Below, piece by piece: positions 19,767 through 32,225 of a stretch of 64,000 nucleotides of DNA. The notes beneath the pieces were generated by a model, which was given only the letters and a program-made list of their open reading frames with translations, was not told where the DNA came from and made no database searches. The position numbers and the translations under genes were made by a program. The first letter of the stretch is position 1; each line of letters begins with the position of its first letter. The stretch comes from Leucaena leucocephala (Eukaryota; Streptophyta; Magnoliopsida; Fabales; Fabaceae): NCBI GenBank assembly GCA_037074615.1, contig CM073519.1:29843001-29907000 (forward strand), given 5' to 3'.

Positions 19767-22700
19767 TGTTGTATCTTTATTTTCAACCTCAATTATACTC
19801 AATTGGAAGCCATTTGAACTAATTACATACCCCTTTTCTTTAGAAACATGCATTTTCAAAAGATTTGTTCTTAGGTACTGTTCACAGGTACTATCATTTG
19901 GTAATCCAGAATACATTCCTAACTTTGAAAATTCATAATTAAATCTAGAAAAATTGGAATGGGGTGGTTTCAATTTCTAATGAAAGCTATTTCATTTAAA
20001 TTTGAAGGAAAAATGTAAAATTGAGGTTTTATTGTCCAAATGTAATTAGTTTATTTCTCGTTAGTTACTTGTCAAAATGAAACGTGTACCTAAGAATTTA
20101 TATCTTCAAATGTGTTCTTTAGGCCCATAAATTTTCATAGAAAAATTCTTTTGTTTACTATATGAAATTAGTGGTTGAACATCACTAACTTCCGTTGCTC
20201 ATTTTATCTCAATTTCGGATTTTATCTCCAAATTAGAAAAATCATAGTAAATTGAATACTTAACGAATTGAGGTGTTCTTGGTGTACATTTAAAGCTCTG
20301 TATCTTATCTATTTTCATACTAAATTCCAAGTCCAAAATCATTAGTTAAGTCATCATAATTATCATCATAATAATACTACCTCATATTACAAACACACTA
20401 TATCATGCTAGGTATACCATCAAGTCATCATCATAGTACCAAGTGATCAACATAACTTATTACACAAGTTCAATCATATATATTTAACCTTTTTCCTTGA
20501 GATGTTCTAGCACCTATAACATGGTTATGCATATGGAAAGAATGAGATTTCATGGAAATCTCAATAGCAAGTCATACAAACTATAATATCATGCATGATT
20601 AATTAGATGCTTAACATGTTATCATGAGATGGGAGCTACTTCATAATAATACATAAGCAAACTCTAACATGTATATTGTCATGACATTAGTTGCAAGGAG
20701 TTGCAATCATTCATACTTCATCATCATCATGATGGCATAATCTTAACCTCAACCAAACATCATAACTAACAAGCAAGCATACAATCAAACAAACATGAAA
20801 TTATAGTTAGGTATTCTTGCCACCTCCTAAGATATTCTTGTCACACTCTTCTTGAAATGGTCTTCTTCTCATACAAATGTCAAAACCTAGCCATTACAAA
20901 GTAACATCAAGTTACAACTCAACTTGGAAACAATTCCAAGACTAGGTTTTCACTAACTTCTATTATTTTTCCATTTTAGGTTCCATGCTTCTATCTTTCT
21001 AAAATAACTTCTCATGGTTTATTTCCACACAATTTTTCACATAGAATCCAAATATGAAACTAGAATTTCTAAAATCAAAACACATCCTTGGCTGCTGTAC
21101 AAAAGCATCAATTATTTTCCAAAAATTCACATTTTGATTCCAATGCTTCCAATACTTGTTTCTCTACTTTATCCCCACACAATTTTCCATTTTAAACTCA
21201 TTAGAAGCATCAAAATTATGAAATTTCAACATATGAATAGTGATTCATACAATGGCATCCAATAATACAAAACCCTAACTACATGCATACTTGAATTTCC
21301 AAGCCTATACAACTTGATTCTAGCTTTTTTAAGCTTATATAAACTATCCATAACATAAAACTCATATTCTTATCTCATATGGAAAGCATGTCCAGCAGCA
21401 TCATTAAGGGAAATATGTCACAAAAACCTCTTAAAACCAAGAGCCAACATGTTTCTTTCTTGCTTTAAAGAAAATTTTGGCAGAGGGTCCCTAATGTGCT
21501 CAAGATGCCGAACTAAGTCTGATTTAGTGGGGTATTTATAGGAAAATTGGGGTAGAAATGGAAGGCCAAGCTTGCCCTAGAAGCCTTCTAATGATGCCAT
21601 GCATGACCTCATTTAGGGCTGTGTTTGGCTGAAGAAAGGTAGAAATACTTATAGGAAAAATTTTAGTCCAATCCGGTACTGATCTGAGCAGTTTCAAAAA
21701 AACCAGACTATTTTATGTTCCTAATTTTTATAATAGTCCAGAATTTGTATTCTATAATGAAAACCAGTATCTAGATTTTTTTCTACCATTGACATTGTTA
21801 GACAAGTATTTATCTGCCAACCATCCCTTAAGAAATGACCAAAATACCCTTATTGCACTTTCTTGCACTATATTAACACTAAGGTCATAATTCTCATTTC
21901 ACACCTCTTTATACTTCATCAGAGTATATACTGGCTCTAACCAATCCCCCTTTACTTGCTTGTATGTTTTTGACCTATATAGAATGACCAAAATACCCTC
22001 CATCCATCTCTGGTACAATATGGCTACACAGGGGCATTTTTATAATTTCACACTTTTTTGGGGTTGCTCTAGACTATGGCCCACTTAACTGTCCAATCAC
22101 CTTATTGGGATTCTGGGACGCCATTTTGGGCCTTGATATTAAATTGTAAATTCCCGTAAGAATTCTATAGGATTCCTTTTCTGACTCTATCAATTTTATA
22201 AATTCTTATATTAAATATGGGAATTTACTATAAAGCTTCATCTGATTCTGAGGTCCAAAAAATATTGTAATAAATTTCCCCAACTTCAAGAATTCATATC
22301 AATTAATTAGGATCTCAAATCACAAATATGTGTTACGTTCAACTGATCAGAATAATTTTCTTTGTTTACTTATAAAATTTGGAACTGAACTACTTTAGGG
22401 CAATTTTAGATCTTTTCTGGCTCAAGTTTCTCATAATTATATTTTTATCCCTGAACTTTTGATAAATTATATTTAAGTCCCTAAAATTTTAGTAACTATA
22501 CCTTTTGGACCAACTTTTATTTCTACTTTTACTTTTGGCCTTCTGTCATATCCTGATATTTCCCTATCGATATAATACTGTTAGTGGAAAGAGGCTTTGA
22601 AAGGATTATGACGAAGATAAGAAGAAATAATAAATGTTAGATGATTCTTTAAGGAAGAGAAGGACTAAAATGAAAAGTAGAAAAGGTTAAAGGCAAAAAG

Positions 22701-25700
22701 TGAGAGTAGAAACAAAAGTTGGGCCCTTAAGTGTAATTTTCAAAAGTTAAGGGACTTAAATACAGATAGCTAAAAGTTTAGGGACCTAAATGTAAATATG
22801 GAAAAGTTGAGCCAAAATAGGCCAAAAATGCCAGGAATCAATCAGACTCAAATTTTACCAGTAGATAGACAAAATTATTCTGGTCAGTTTAACGCAACAG
22901 AGAATTTTGATTTGAGGTCCCGATTAATTGATATAAATTCCTGAAGTCAGAAGAATTATTACAGTATTTTTCAGACATCAAAATCATACAAGACATTACT
23001 ACAAATTCTTATATTTAATGTAAGAATTTATAAAATTGTCAGAGTCAGAAAAAGAATCCTATAGAAGCCTTATGGGATTTTATGGTGAAATAAAATACCC
23101 GATAAATAGGATCAAGTGAGATTTATTGGGATTTGTGCCATAAAGATAATAAAGGAAATAAACCCATATTAAGGCCTAAATGGCGCTCTCATGAGCCCAA
23201 TAGAGTAGTGAGACAGTTATGTGTGCCAGAGTCCAGAGCAGTCAAGGGAAAGTGTAAAATTACGAAAATACCCGTGGATGCCCATAACGTACCAGTGATG
23301 GGTAAAGGGCCTTCTAGTCATTCTAGACAGGCCAAGAATGTGTAAGATGGTATAAAGATGATTAATTAGAGCCATTAAATACTCTAATAATGTTTGAAAA
23401 GATGATAATGCCCTTTGGGAAATTAAAGTAAAATCGGACACCGATAAAGGGTTAAAGGAAATGTAGGGAATTTTTATCAGGACTTCTGGGTCTCAAAAAA
23501 TTATGAGACTTTACAGGGAATTCATTTTATAATAGAATGAATTTATAAAAATGTTAGAACCATTAAAAGTAGTGTCTAGAATTTACTTCAAAATTAGAAT
23601 ATTTTAAGAATATCGGTATAACGAAAGTACCTTGGGATTTATGCCAATTAGCTATTGGACCCAAGGAAGGCCTATGGCAGCCCAAAATTTCATCCTAGGG
23701 CAGCCTAATAAGTCCCAAGAGTTGTCTTGGAGCCTAATTCCAGTAATGAATAATTTATGAATTTTTGAAAAGAAAAAAAAGGGATAAAGTGAAAATTATG
23801 GTTTGCACATGGTGGGACCCACACACCCACATACTTGGCATCCAAGACAAGGGGGAGGAGAAGATTTTTGTGATGTGTGGATTTATCTCAAGTTGGCTTG
23901 GAGAGTAAGCTTGAGGTAAGAACAAATATGAGCCATTAGATCAAATAGTGTACAAAGTGATGTTGGCAATTCATTTTCCATGGAATTTTTCTATAAATAC
24001 CCTCTTCATTTCTACAGAAAACCATAAGCCATGGATAACTTGGGGAAACTCTTGCAAAATGGAAACTAAAGCCAAGACAAAGAAGAGTCAAGGTTCCAAA
24101 GTTTAAGCAAGCTAGAGATTAAAGGTAAGCAATTTCTCCTAACTTATTTTTCTTTGATTTGGGAGCTTGAACTTAGCGTTTTGATGGGGGAAAAGTTGAG
24201 TTTTCTCTAAGGGGAGGTGCTGCCCAAAGACCTTAAAGGAAAGGGGAAAGAAGAAATTAAAGTTAGAACCATATGATTGAAGCTTAAATAAACTAGTTAA
24301 GTGGTTGGTTGTTGAATCAAAATGATATTCTTGACTTTGCCATGGTGTGCCCTGTTCAGTCTGCACTATTCATGAGGGAAGGTAATTGAATTTCAATGAT
24401 TTAATGCTTCCATTTAGTTTGTATGATGATTTTATGTAGGATTGGAAAGGTTTTGAACCTTGGAAACATTAAAATCTCAAGGTTATAGTTTTTGAAATCC
24501 TTCACAGTTACTGTTCACTCGCATGAACAGTGGTTCGAATTTCATGATTTTGATGGTTCCAATGGTTTTATATTAAAAAGTTGTGTGGGGTAAACTGGAG
24601 AAACAAGTATGGGAAGCATTGGAATCAAAATGATAATTTTTGAAAGAATTGTATGCTTATGTTCAGTTCTGTACAGCAGGCCATGAAGGAGCTAGAATTT
24701 CATGATTCTAAGCTCATAAATGATTAAAAAGATGAAATTGTGTAGGGTAAAGTCAAGACATCAATTGGTTCAAGAGCCAAGTGGATTAGTGAAGATTAGA
24801 GAAAGTTATGATAATAAAGAGTGTAACAAGGATTAGTCTTGAATTGGTTGGAGTTCATGAGTCCTAATGAATTATGTGATGAATATAAATGTATTTAGGA
24901 CCTTGAAACATCCAAGAAGATGTTCAAAAGTGATTGACATAAAGGCTTCATGGTTGGAAAGTTAGGGAGCAAGTGCAAAAGATCAAGAGGAAAGCTTAAG
25001 TGCAAGGTAGTGAACTTACCTCTTTATCTGCTTGATGTGGTATGCTTATGTGTTGACATGTATGTGATAGTTGAATGATGTTGTGACATGATAAATGATG
25101 TTGAATGTATTATGAATAACATGTTTTCCATGGCCATGCACTTTATGTGAAAGTATATAGCATGATCGCATGTCACTAACCAAAGGAAGTTTAATGAAAC
25201 TAAATATCATGCATTAGCATCCATCTTGCATATTTAAGTGGTAATGTTTGCTGCTGAGATTCCCTATAATCTCACTCTCCCATAACCAACCAATTTAGGT
25301 CAAGCATGATGGAAAAGGTATCCATGGAGAAGAGATAAAGCATGGAAGAAGAAAAGTGAAGTATTTAAGATGTTAGCATATACTATGCACTTTCCATGTA
25401 TGTCAAAGCCATGTAAAGTATCTATTTATGTGATGAGATTGGATGAAACAATTATTGTATAACCCCATGATGCATATGAATTCAGAAAAGGCAAAAGAGA
25501 TGATTTCTGTATGCTGGAACAATTATGGAAAGTGAAAGAAAGGAAACTAAAATGGTAAAAACGTAGGTCCTAAGCAGTTTTGTTGTGGCTTCAGTTTGAC
25601 CTAGCAAATGAAGGAATTATTTCACAAAATTTTATGATCATGTAGTACACATCCATATCTTTAAGTTCATAGGTAGAACATTTCATTTGTATGTGTATAT

Positions 25701-26200
25701 CAAGAGAAATAAATTTCCAAAGTAAGGGACCAGAATCTGTTTCAAGGATTTTTGACCAAATAAACAGTAAATTTTGATGAATAAACTGTATTGATTGTCG
25801 CATCATTTGGTCTAGAAATTATTTTTTCCCTAAATTTAAAGATGTTATCTTTGTGTAGCTTTTTGAACCACTTAATTTTGAGTTTTTTAGAATTAATTAT
25901 GATTTTTCAAAATTCATTGCATAATCTGGAATACCATATGAATAGTAACTCGATAAAGGGTAAAATTCCAGATTTGGCTAATGGACTTCCAAGGTCTTGT
26001 AAGTGGTTCTAAATGCTATTGAATGGTCCCTAAGATGTATGAAAGTAAGGATGTTACACCTTCAACCTTTTCTAATTTTCATTTAGGTCCCTGAACTTTC
26101 CTTAGTTACCAGTCCTCTCTTTCCTTCCTCAATATAATTCAGTTTACTTCAAGAATCTTATGTCGATTACATATAAACTGTACATATACATCAGATAAGA
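19767..26200 (-). repeat. Solo long LTR on minus, split by LTR 22544-26058
   Basis: The left terminus TGTTGTATC (consensus TGTCATATCC or TGTCACATCC) is at 19767, preceded by TGACC. The right end stops at AAATTGGGG, about nine bases short of the expected GGATATGACA, so a small deletion removed the LTR tip and part of the duplication. Copia reading continues on both sides. It contains the minus TATA box at 21533-21540 and a decayed leader frame (21014-21450). Without the inner LTR it is about 2.9 kb. Confidence 0.8.
22544..26058 (+). repeat. Solo long LTR (3,515 bp), plus orientation
   Basis: It starts TGTCATATCC and ends GGATGTTACA, with a perfect duplication CCTTC (22539-22543 and 26059-26063). 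The TATA box is at 23992-23999, a consensus-like donor AAAGGTAAGC at 24122-24131, and the conserved box plus acceptor-like TTTAG|GT at about 25246-25300. Its U3 is a patchwork: 22544-23330 resembles the family of 7536, whereas 23400-24000 resembles LTR 27334-33615. Confidence 0.88.
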
Positions 26201-26745
26201 AAATTGGGGACCCATATAGTTCTTTCTTAAGTATACATATAATTTAGAAAATGGTGATCTTTAAATCCATGGGGTTGTTCTACACATACCTCTTCCAAAT
26301 AAAAGCATCAAGAAAAGCACTTTTGACATCCATTTGATAAAGTTTAAAATCTTTGATGTAAACAAAAGCTAAAAATACTCGTATAGCTTCCAATGTGGCC
26401 ACTAGAGCATAGGTTTCCTCATAATCTATACCTTCTTATTGGTTATAGCCTTTTGCCACTAATATAGCCTTATTTATAATGATTACAATAGATTCATCAA
26501 TTTTGTTCTTGAATACCCATTTAGTTCAGATAACTAGATAGTCATTGAGTCTAGGTACCAAATCCCAAACTTGATTTCATTCAAATTGAATTAATTCTTC
26601 TTGCATTGCAACTATCCAGAACTCATGTGTTAGTGCTTCAGCTACATTAGTTACTTCAATGTTAGAAATAAATACAGAGAAATGTACTTCATTAAACACT
26701 TGTCTCTAGGCTTTTACTCCTTCATCGACTTCACCAATAACCTAG
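26201..26745 (-). pseudogene. Copia reverse transcriptase, N-terminal part
   Basis: Read on minus, one frame gives EFWIVAMQEELIQFE, WDLVP, TKWVFKNKIDES, then ILVAKGYNQ-EGIDYEETYA, LEAIRVFLAF and LYQMDVKSAFLDAFI. These are the standard copia RT blocks in the right order, with the first catalytic aspartate kept in QMDVKSAFL. At least three in-frame stops occur. The end, KKELYGS, is where the long LTR inserted, and the domain resumes at 19766. Confidence 0.88.
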
Positions 26746-27333
26746 TTTAAGGGATGAAGGCATGGTCATTAGACTGACTACTTGATTGATTAACTATGGG
26801 TTCTTTGTTTAATTTTAGTGTTTCAAGACTCAGTATTATCTCAGCTTTATCATCTAGAGGCTTTGAAATTGGTTCTGTTTCAAAAAGTACTACATGTACA
26901 GACTATTCTATTGTAAATGTTAATTTGTTAAAAAGTCTATATGCTCTACTATGATTAGAATAACTAAGAAAAATACCTTCATCAAATTTAGGATTGAATT
27001 TACTCAAGTTATCTTTATTGTTTTTGTGAATAAAATATTTGCTGCCAAAGATCGTCAGGTGAGTGAGATTTGGTATGCTTCCTTTGTAGAGTTCATATGT
27101 TGTCTTATTGAGTGTTAATCTGATATAGGCTCAGTTGCATATAAAACATATTGTGTTCATAGCATCTGCCCATAATACTTGTGAGACACCCTTGTCAATG
27201 AGCAATGCCCTAGCCATTTCTGTGAGAACTTTTTTCTTTCTTTCAAAAACTCCATTTTTTTGTGATGTTCTTGGTGTAGAGAAGTTGTGATCAATTCCAT
27301 AATTGTCATAGAACTTAGGAAAATTATTGTTCT
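26746..27333 (-). pseudogene. Copia integrase, C-terminal half and linker to RT
   Basis: The frame covering 27131-27333 reads FYDNYGIDHNFSTPRTSQKNG followed by VFERKKKVLTEMARALL and an ADAMNTICFICN end. In the family this is the third part of the integrase core, and the catalytic glutamate of the D,D,E triad lies in the QxNGVxERKN block. Here N-G-V-F-E-R-K keeps that glutamate. The region to 26746 is degenerate linker. The N-terminal half continues after LTR 27334-33615. Confidence 0.85.
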
Positions 27334-29015
27334 TATAACACCTTACTTTCATACATCTTAGAAATCATTCGATAGCATTTAGAACCACTTACAAGTCCAT
27401 TGAAGTTAAATTACAAAATCTGGAATTTCTAAGCTTCACGGGTATTGTTCATATGGTAATTCTAGATTAACTAACAAATTTTGAAAAATCATAATTAATT
27501 TGAAAAAATCAAAATTAAGTGGTTCAAAAAGATAAATGAAGATAACATAATGAATTTTAATGGAAAATACTTTCTAATACCAATTTACCAGTTAACTAAG
27601 TCAACTGTGAAATCAAAATTTACTATTCATTTGGTCAAACTTCTGGAAAACAATTTATGTTCCCAAATTTTGAAAAATGTGTTCTCTTTGTATATACATC
27701 AGAATAAGGTATTCTTGGTGTCAAAATGAAGCTTGACATGTTAAATAAATTATAGTAAAATTTCATATATTTATTCTAGTGTTTACTATTTTTAATTACA
27801 TCTTATATTTCACTGCCTTCTCACAAGTTAATGTTCATAGTGACAAATCACATCAACTATTTTTACATATACACATACATCATACAAATAATTCCTATAT
27901 ATTCTTCATGCCTCTTTATTTTCTTCTTCATGTGAAATCCCTACTGTGGTGGTGACATGGAGGGGGTGAGATTTCGGGGGAAGTCTCAGTAGCAAACATA
28001 AACCATACAATGTTATGCTTGATGTTACTATGGGTGCCCTTAATAATCATGGTTGTATAATGATACTTTCATGCTTTCATGTCCCTTCATTATAACATAT
28101 AGCCATAGTATAAAAAGAAATAGAGCATCACTTAATTATACATGCTACACGTCATCAAAGTAAGTAAACATCATATAAAGCATCTAAGCAACATAAGCAT
28201 ACAAGTAGGTAAGTTCACTACTCCATGCTCCTTGCTTTTCTTATCCTTTTCATTTACCTCTTGCTTCCTAGTTCTCCTTGATGTGTGATTACCCTCTTTG
28301 AGAACACAAATCAAATCCTAACAGTGCATTACCATTAACTCATTACAATCCAACTTTCTTGAATATTGAACTTTATCTACTACTTAAGTAACTTTCTTTC
28401 ATCTTTATTAATTAGCTTGGTCTTTGAATCAATTGATGTCTTAACTTTACCCTATACAATTTGGCCTTCTAAATCTATTTATGAAATCAAAATTCATAAA
28501 TTCTAGTAGCTCCATGCTATTCTGGATAGAATTGAAAAGCCTCTCTTTTTCTTTCAAAATTTTTTATTTTGATTCCAATGCTTCCAATACTTCCAATACT
28601 TCCAATACCGATTTCTTTACTTTTCTCCACACAAATTTTCATATTAAAACCATTAGAAGCATCAAAATCATGAAATTTCAATCACCATTCATGTGTGTGA
28701 ACAGTAATATAGAAGACTTCCAAAAATTATAACTTTTTATAACTTTTAATTCCAATGCTTCTAAGGTTCCAAACCTATCCAATCCTACACAAAATCATCT
28801 TTTCATTTCAATGGAAGTATTAGATTATTAAAATTCCATCTTCTCCTATCTAGAACAGCCTTGGCCAAAAGGTCAATTCAATAACTAATTATCAAACTAG
28901 CTTGTTTAAGTGTCAATTGCATGATTCTATCTTGCTTTTCTTCTTTCCTCATTTATGTCCAAATTTGGACAACACCATTGACAAGAGAATATCTCAATTT
29001 TTCTTCTAGTAAAAC

Positions 29016-32000
29016 TGTCACATCCTTACTTTTAACCTCAATTATACTCCATTAGAAGTGATTGGAACCAATTTCATGATCATTTTCTTTGAAAATATCC
29101 ATTTCCAAAAGATTTGCTTTCGGGTACTGTTCACTGTTACTGTTCATTTGGTAATTCCAGAACATGTACCCTACTTTGAAAATTCATAATTAATTGTAGA
29201 AAAATAAAAATAATGTGGTTCCAATTTCTAATGAAAGCTCTTTCATAAATATTTGAGGCAAAAATATGAAACTAAGGTTTTCTGATCCAAATGAAATCAG
29301 TTTATTGGTTAAAATCACTGTTCATTTGGTAAAAATCTGGAAGTTCCAGTTTCTTTGCTTAACTTCAAAAATTCATTTCACTTTGGTTACTTATCCAAAT
29401 TAACTGTGTTACATATGGAATTAAAGCTCTAGACGTCCTCTTTAAGCTCACCAAATTTCATAGAAACATTCGTTCATTTGATATATGAAATCATTGCGTG
29501 AACATCACTGCCTCTCAGCACTCATTTTATCTCAATTCCAGATCTTACTTCCAACTTTGGAAAATCATAACAATTCGGATACTTATCCAATTAAGGTGTT
29601 CTTGGTGTTCATTTAAATCTATGTATATTAAATTTAATCATGCCAAGTTTCAGTCTAAAACTCGTTGATTTAGATGTCATAAACATTGTCACATCACCAC
29701 GGCCTCAAAACAGGGTTAGAGAAACATACACCATACACACTAGCATATCATCCCATATTGTCATGTAAGTCATATAACTTGTTATACAAACTTAATCATC
29801 AACAATTACTCTCTTCCCTTGAGAGGATCCAGAACCTAAAACATAGTTATGCATGTGGAAGGAATAAGATTTCATGGAAATCCCAATAGCAAGTTACACA
29901 AACTATAATATCATGCATGAATAATTGTATGCTTAACATGTTATCATGTGATGGGAGCTACTTCATAATGGTACATAAGAAAACTCTAACATGCATATTG
30001 TCATGACATAACTTGCAAGGAGTTGCAATCATTCATACTTCATCATAACATGATGACATAAGCTCAAGCTCAACCAAACACCATAATCAACAAGCAAGCA
30101 AAACAATTAAACAAACATGAGTTATAGTTAGGTATCCTTGCTACCTCTTAGCTATCTTGGTCAAGACCTTCTTGAAGTACTTTCCTTCCTTCACAAATAT
30201 CAAAACCTAACCATTACAACATAATATCAAGATACAACTCAACTTGAAACCAATTCCAAGACTAGGTTTTCACTAGCTCCCTTTCTTTCTCTAATTTATG
30301 TTTCCTACTTCCACCTTTCCAAAATAAATTCTCATGGTTCATTTCCACATAATTTTTCATATAGAATCCAAATATGAAATCAGAATTTCCAAAATCAAAA
30401 CATACCAATTTCTACAGTGCCAAACCGAAATGCATGCTCTTGTTTTCCAAAAATTCTCATTTTGATTCCAATGCTTCCAATACTTGTTCTCCTACTTTAT
30501 CCCCACTCAATTTTCCATTTTAAACTCATTGGAAGCATCAAAATCATGAAATTCCATCATATGAACAGTACCACGTACAGTACCAGCAAGAACACAAAAC
30601 CCTAAATCCAAACATACTTGAATTCACAAGCTTATACCACTTGATTCTAGCTTGTTTAAGCTTGTCTAAACTATCCATAACATAAAACTCATATTTTAAC
30701 CACATATGAGCAGCACTTCCAGCAGCAACCATAAGGGAAATATAGCATGAAAAGCCCTTAAAACCATGAGCTAAGTTGCTAGAACAAAGCTCAAGATCAA
30801 GGGAGATGATTACCTTGCTTGTTACTTCACTTTGGTTGCTTCTTTCTTGGTTGAATGGAAATTTTGCAAGAGTTTCCCTATGGTTCACCATGCATGCCGA
30901 AGTGTTATGAATAGGGGGTATTTATAGAGAAATTTGGGTTGAAATGGATGGCCAAGATTGATTTGGTTACTATTTGATCTAAAGGCTCACATTTAATCTT
31001 GGATTTTACTTTTTCTAAAAAGAATAATTATTACATCATGTGGGACAGCTCATGGGACACCTAAGAGGGTTAGGTGGCGTGCTTCCCATGCAAGGAACCT
31101 TCTGGAGAAATTCCAGTCCAATCCGGTACCGATCAGTGCAGTTTCACAACAACCGAACTGTGTTCTGTTCCTAATTTTTTATAATATACCAGGATATGTA
31201 TTCTATCCTGAAAATTAATGTCTAGGCTTCTCATATCATTGAAAATGTTAGAATGAGTATTTATCTTCCATCCATCCATTGGGAAATGACCAAAATAACC
31301 TTGGTGTCCTTTCGTGCACTGTGCTGACCCTAAGGGCAAAATCGTCATTTCACACCTCTTTATATTGGCTCAGGGTGTATATGGGCTCTAAATAATCCTA
31401 TTTATACTATATGACATGTTTTTAGCCTGTCTAGAGTGACCAAAATAATCTCCATCCACTACTGGTATAGTATGAGCATCCAGGGGCATTTTCATAATTT
31501 TGCACTTTTCCTGGACTGCTCTGGTCTCTAGCCCACATAAACTGTCCAGTCACCTTAATGGGCTCATGATGGCGCCATTTGGGCCTCACTATGGGCTTAT
31601 TGCCTGTATTGCCTTTATGACCCAATTCACACTATAGCTTCCCCGATCCTATTTATTGGGTATTTTATTTCACTGTAAAATCCCGTATGGTTTCTACAGG
31701 ATTCCTTTCCTGACTCTCTCAATTTTATAAATTCATATATTAAATATATGAATTTTCTATAAGGTCTCATCTGATTATGAGATCTGAAAAATACTGTAAT
31801 AATTCCTTCTGACTTCAGAAATTTATATCAATTAATCGGGACCTCAAATCAAAATTCTGTGTTGCGCTAAACTGAGCGGAATATTTTTGTCTATCTACTG
31901 GTAAATTTTGGATCTGATCTGATTCTGAGCATTTTTGGCCTGTTTTGGCTCAACTTTTCCATATTTACATTCAGGTCCCTTAACTTTTGAATAATTGCAC

Positions 32001-32225
32001 TTTAGTCCCTGAACTTTTCATTAATTGCATTTAGGTCCCTCCTTTTATTTCTACTTCATCTTTTTGTCTTCAAACTTTTCAATTTGCATTTTGGTCCCTA
32101 TTCTTTCCTTAGTCATTAATCCTTCCCTTTCCTTTTTCAATCTGATACAGTTTATTCCAAGAATCTTATATCCATTACAGATAAACTGTACAGCTACATC
32201 AGATCAGAAAATTGGGGATATGACA
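29016..32225 (-). repeat. Solo long LTR (3,210 bp), minus orientation
   Basis: The TG...CA termini are TGTCACATCC at 29016 and GGATATGACA ending at 32225, with a perfect duplication AAAAC (29011-29015 and 32226-32230). It has exactly the same length as 7536-10745, a near-identical sequence and the opposite direction. The minus TATA box is at 30919-30926, and 30-bp U3 units start at 31973, 32003 and 32033. Confidence 0.92.
30544..30891 (-). CDS. Leader open frame of the long LTR (115 codons), hypothetical
   Basis: This is the partner of the frame at 8871-9218, with three residue differences (R to N, Q to K, T to A). It begins about 30 bp downstream of the minus TATA box at 30919-30926. No known family is recognised. 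A donor-like AAGGTAATC (minus, GT at 30812-30813) lies within it at about codon 27, so it may belong to an intron. The retained frame in two young copies is weak evidence for a protein. Confidence 0.25.
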   Translation of the reverse strand: MVNHRETLAKFPFNQERSNQSEVTSKVIISLDLELCSSNLAHGFKGFSCYISLMVAAGSAAHMWLKYEFYVMDSLDKLKQARIKWYKLVNSSMFGFRVLCSCWYCTWYCSYDGIS

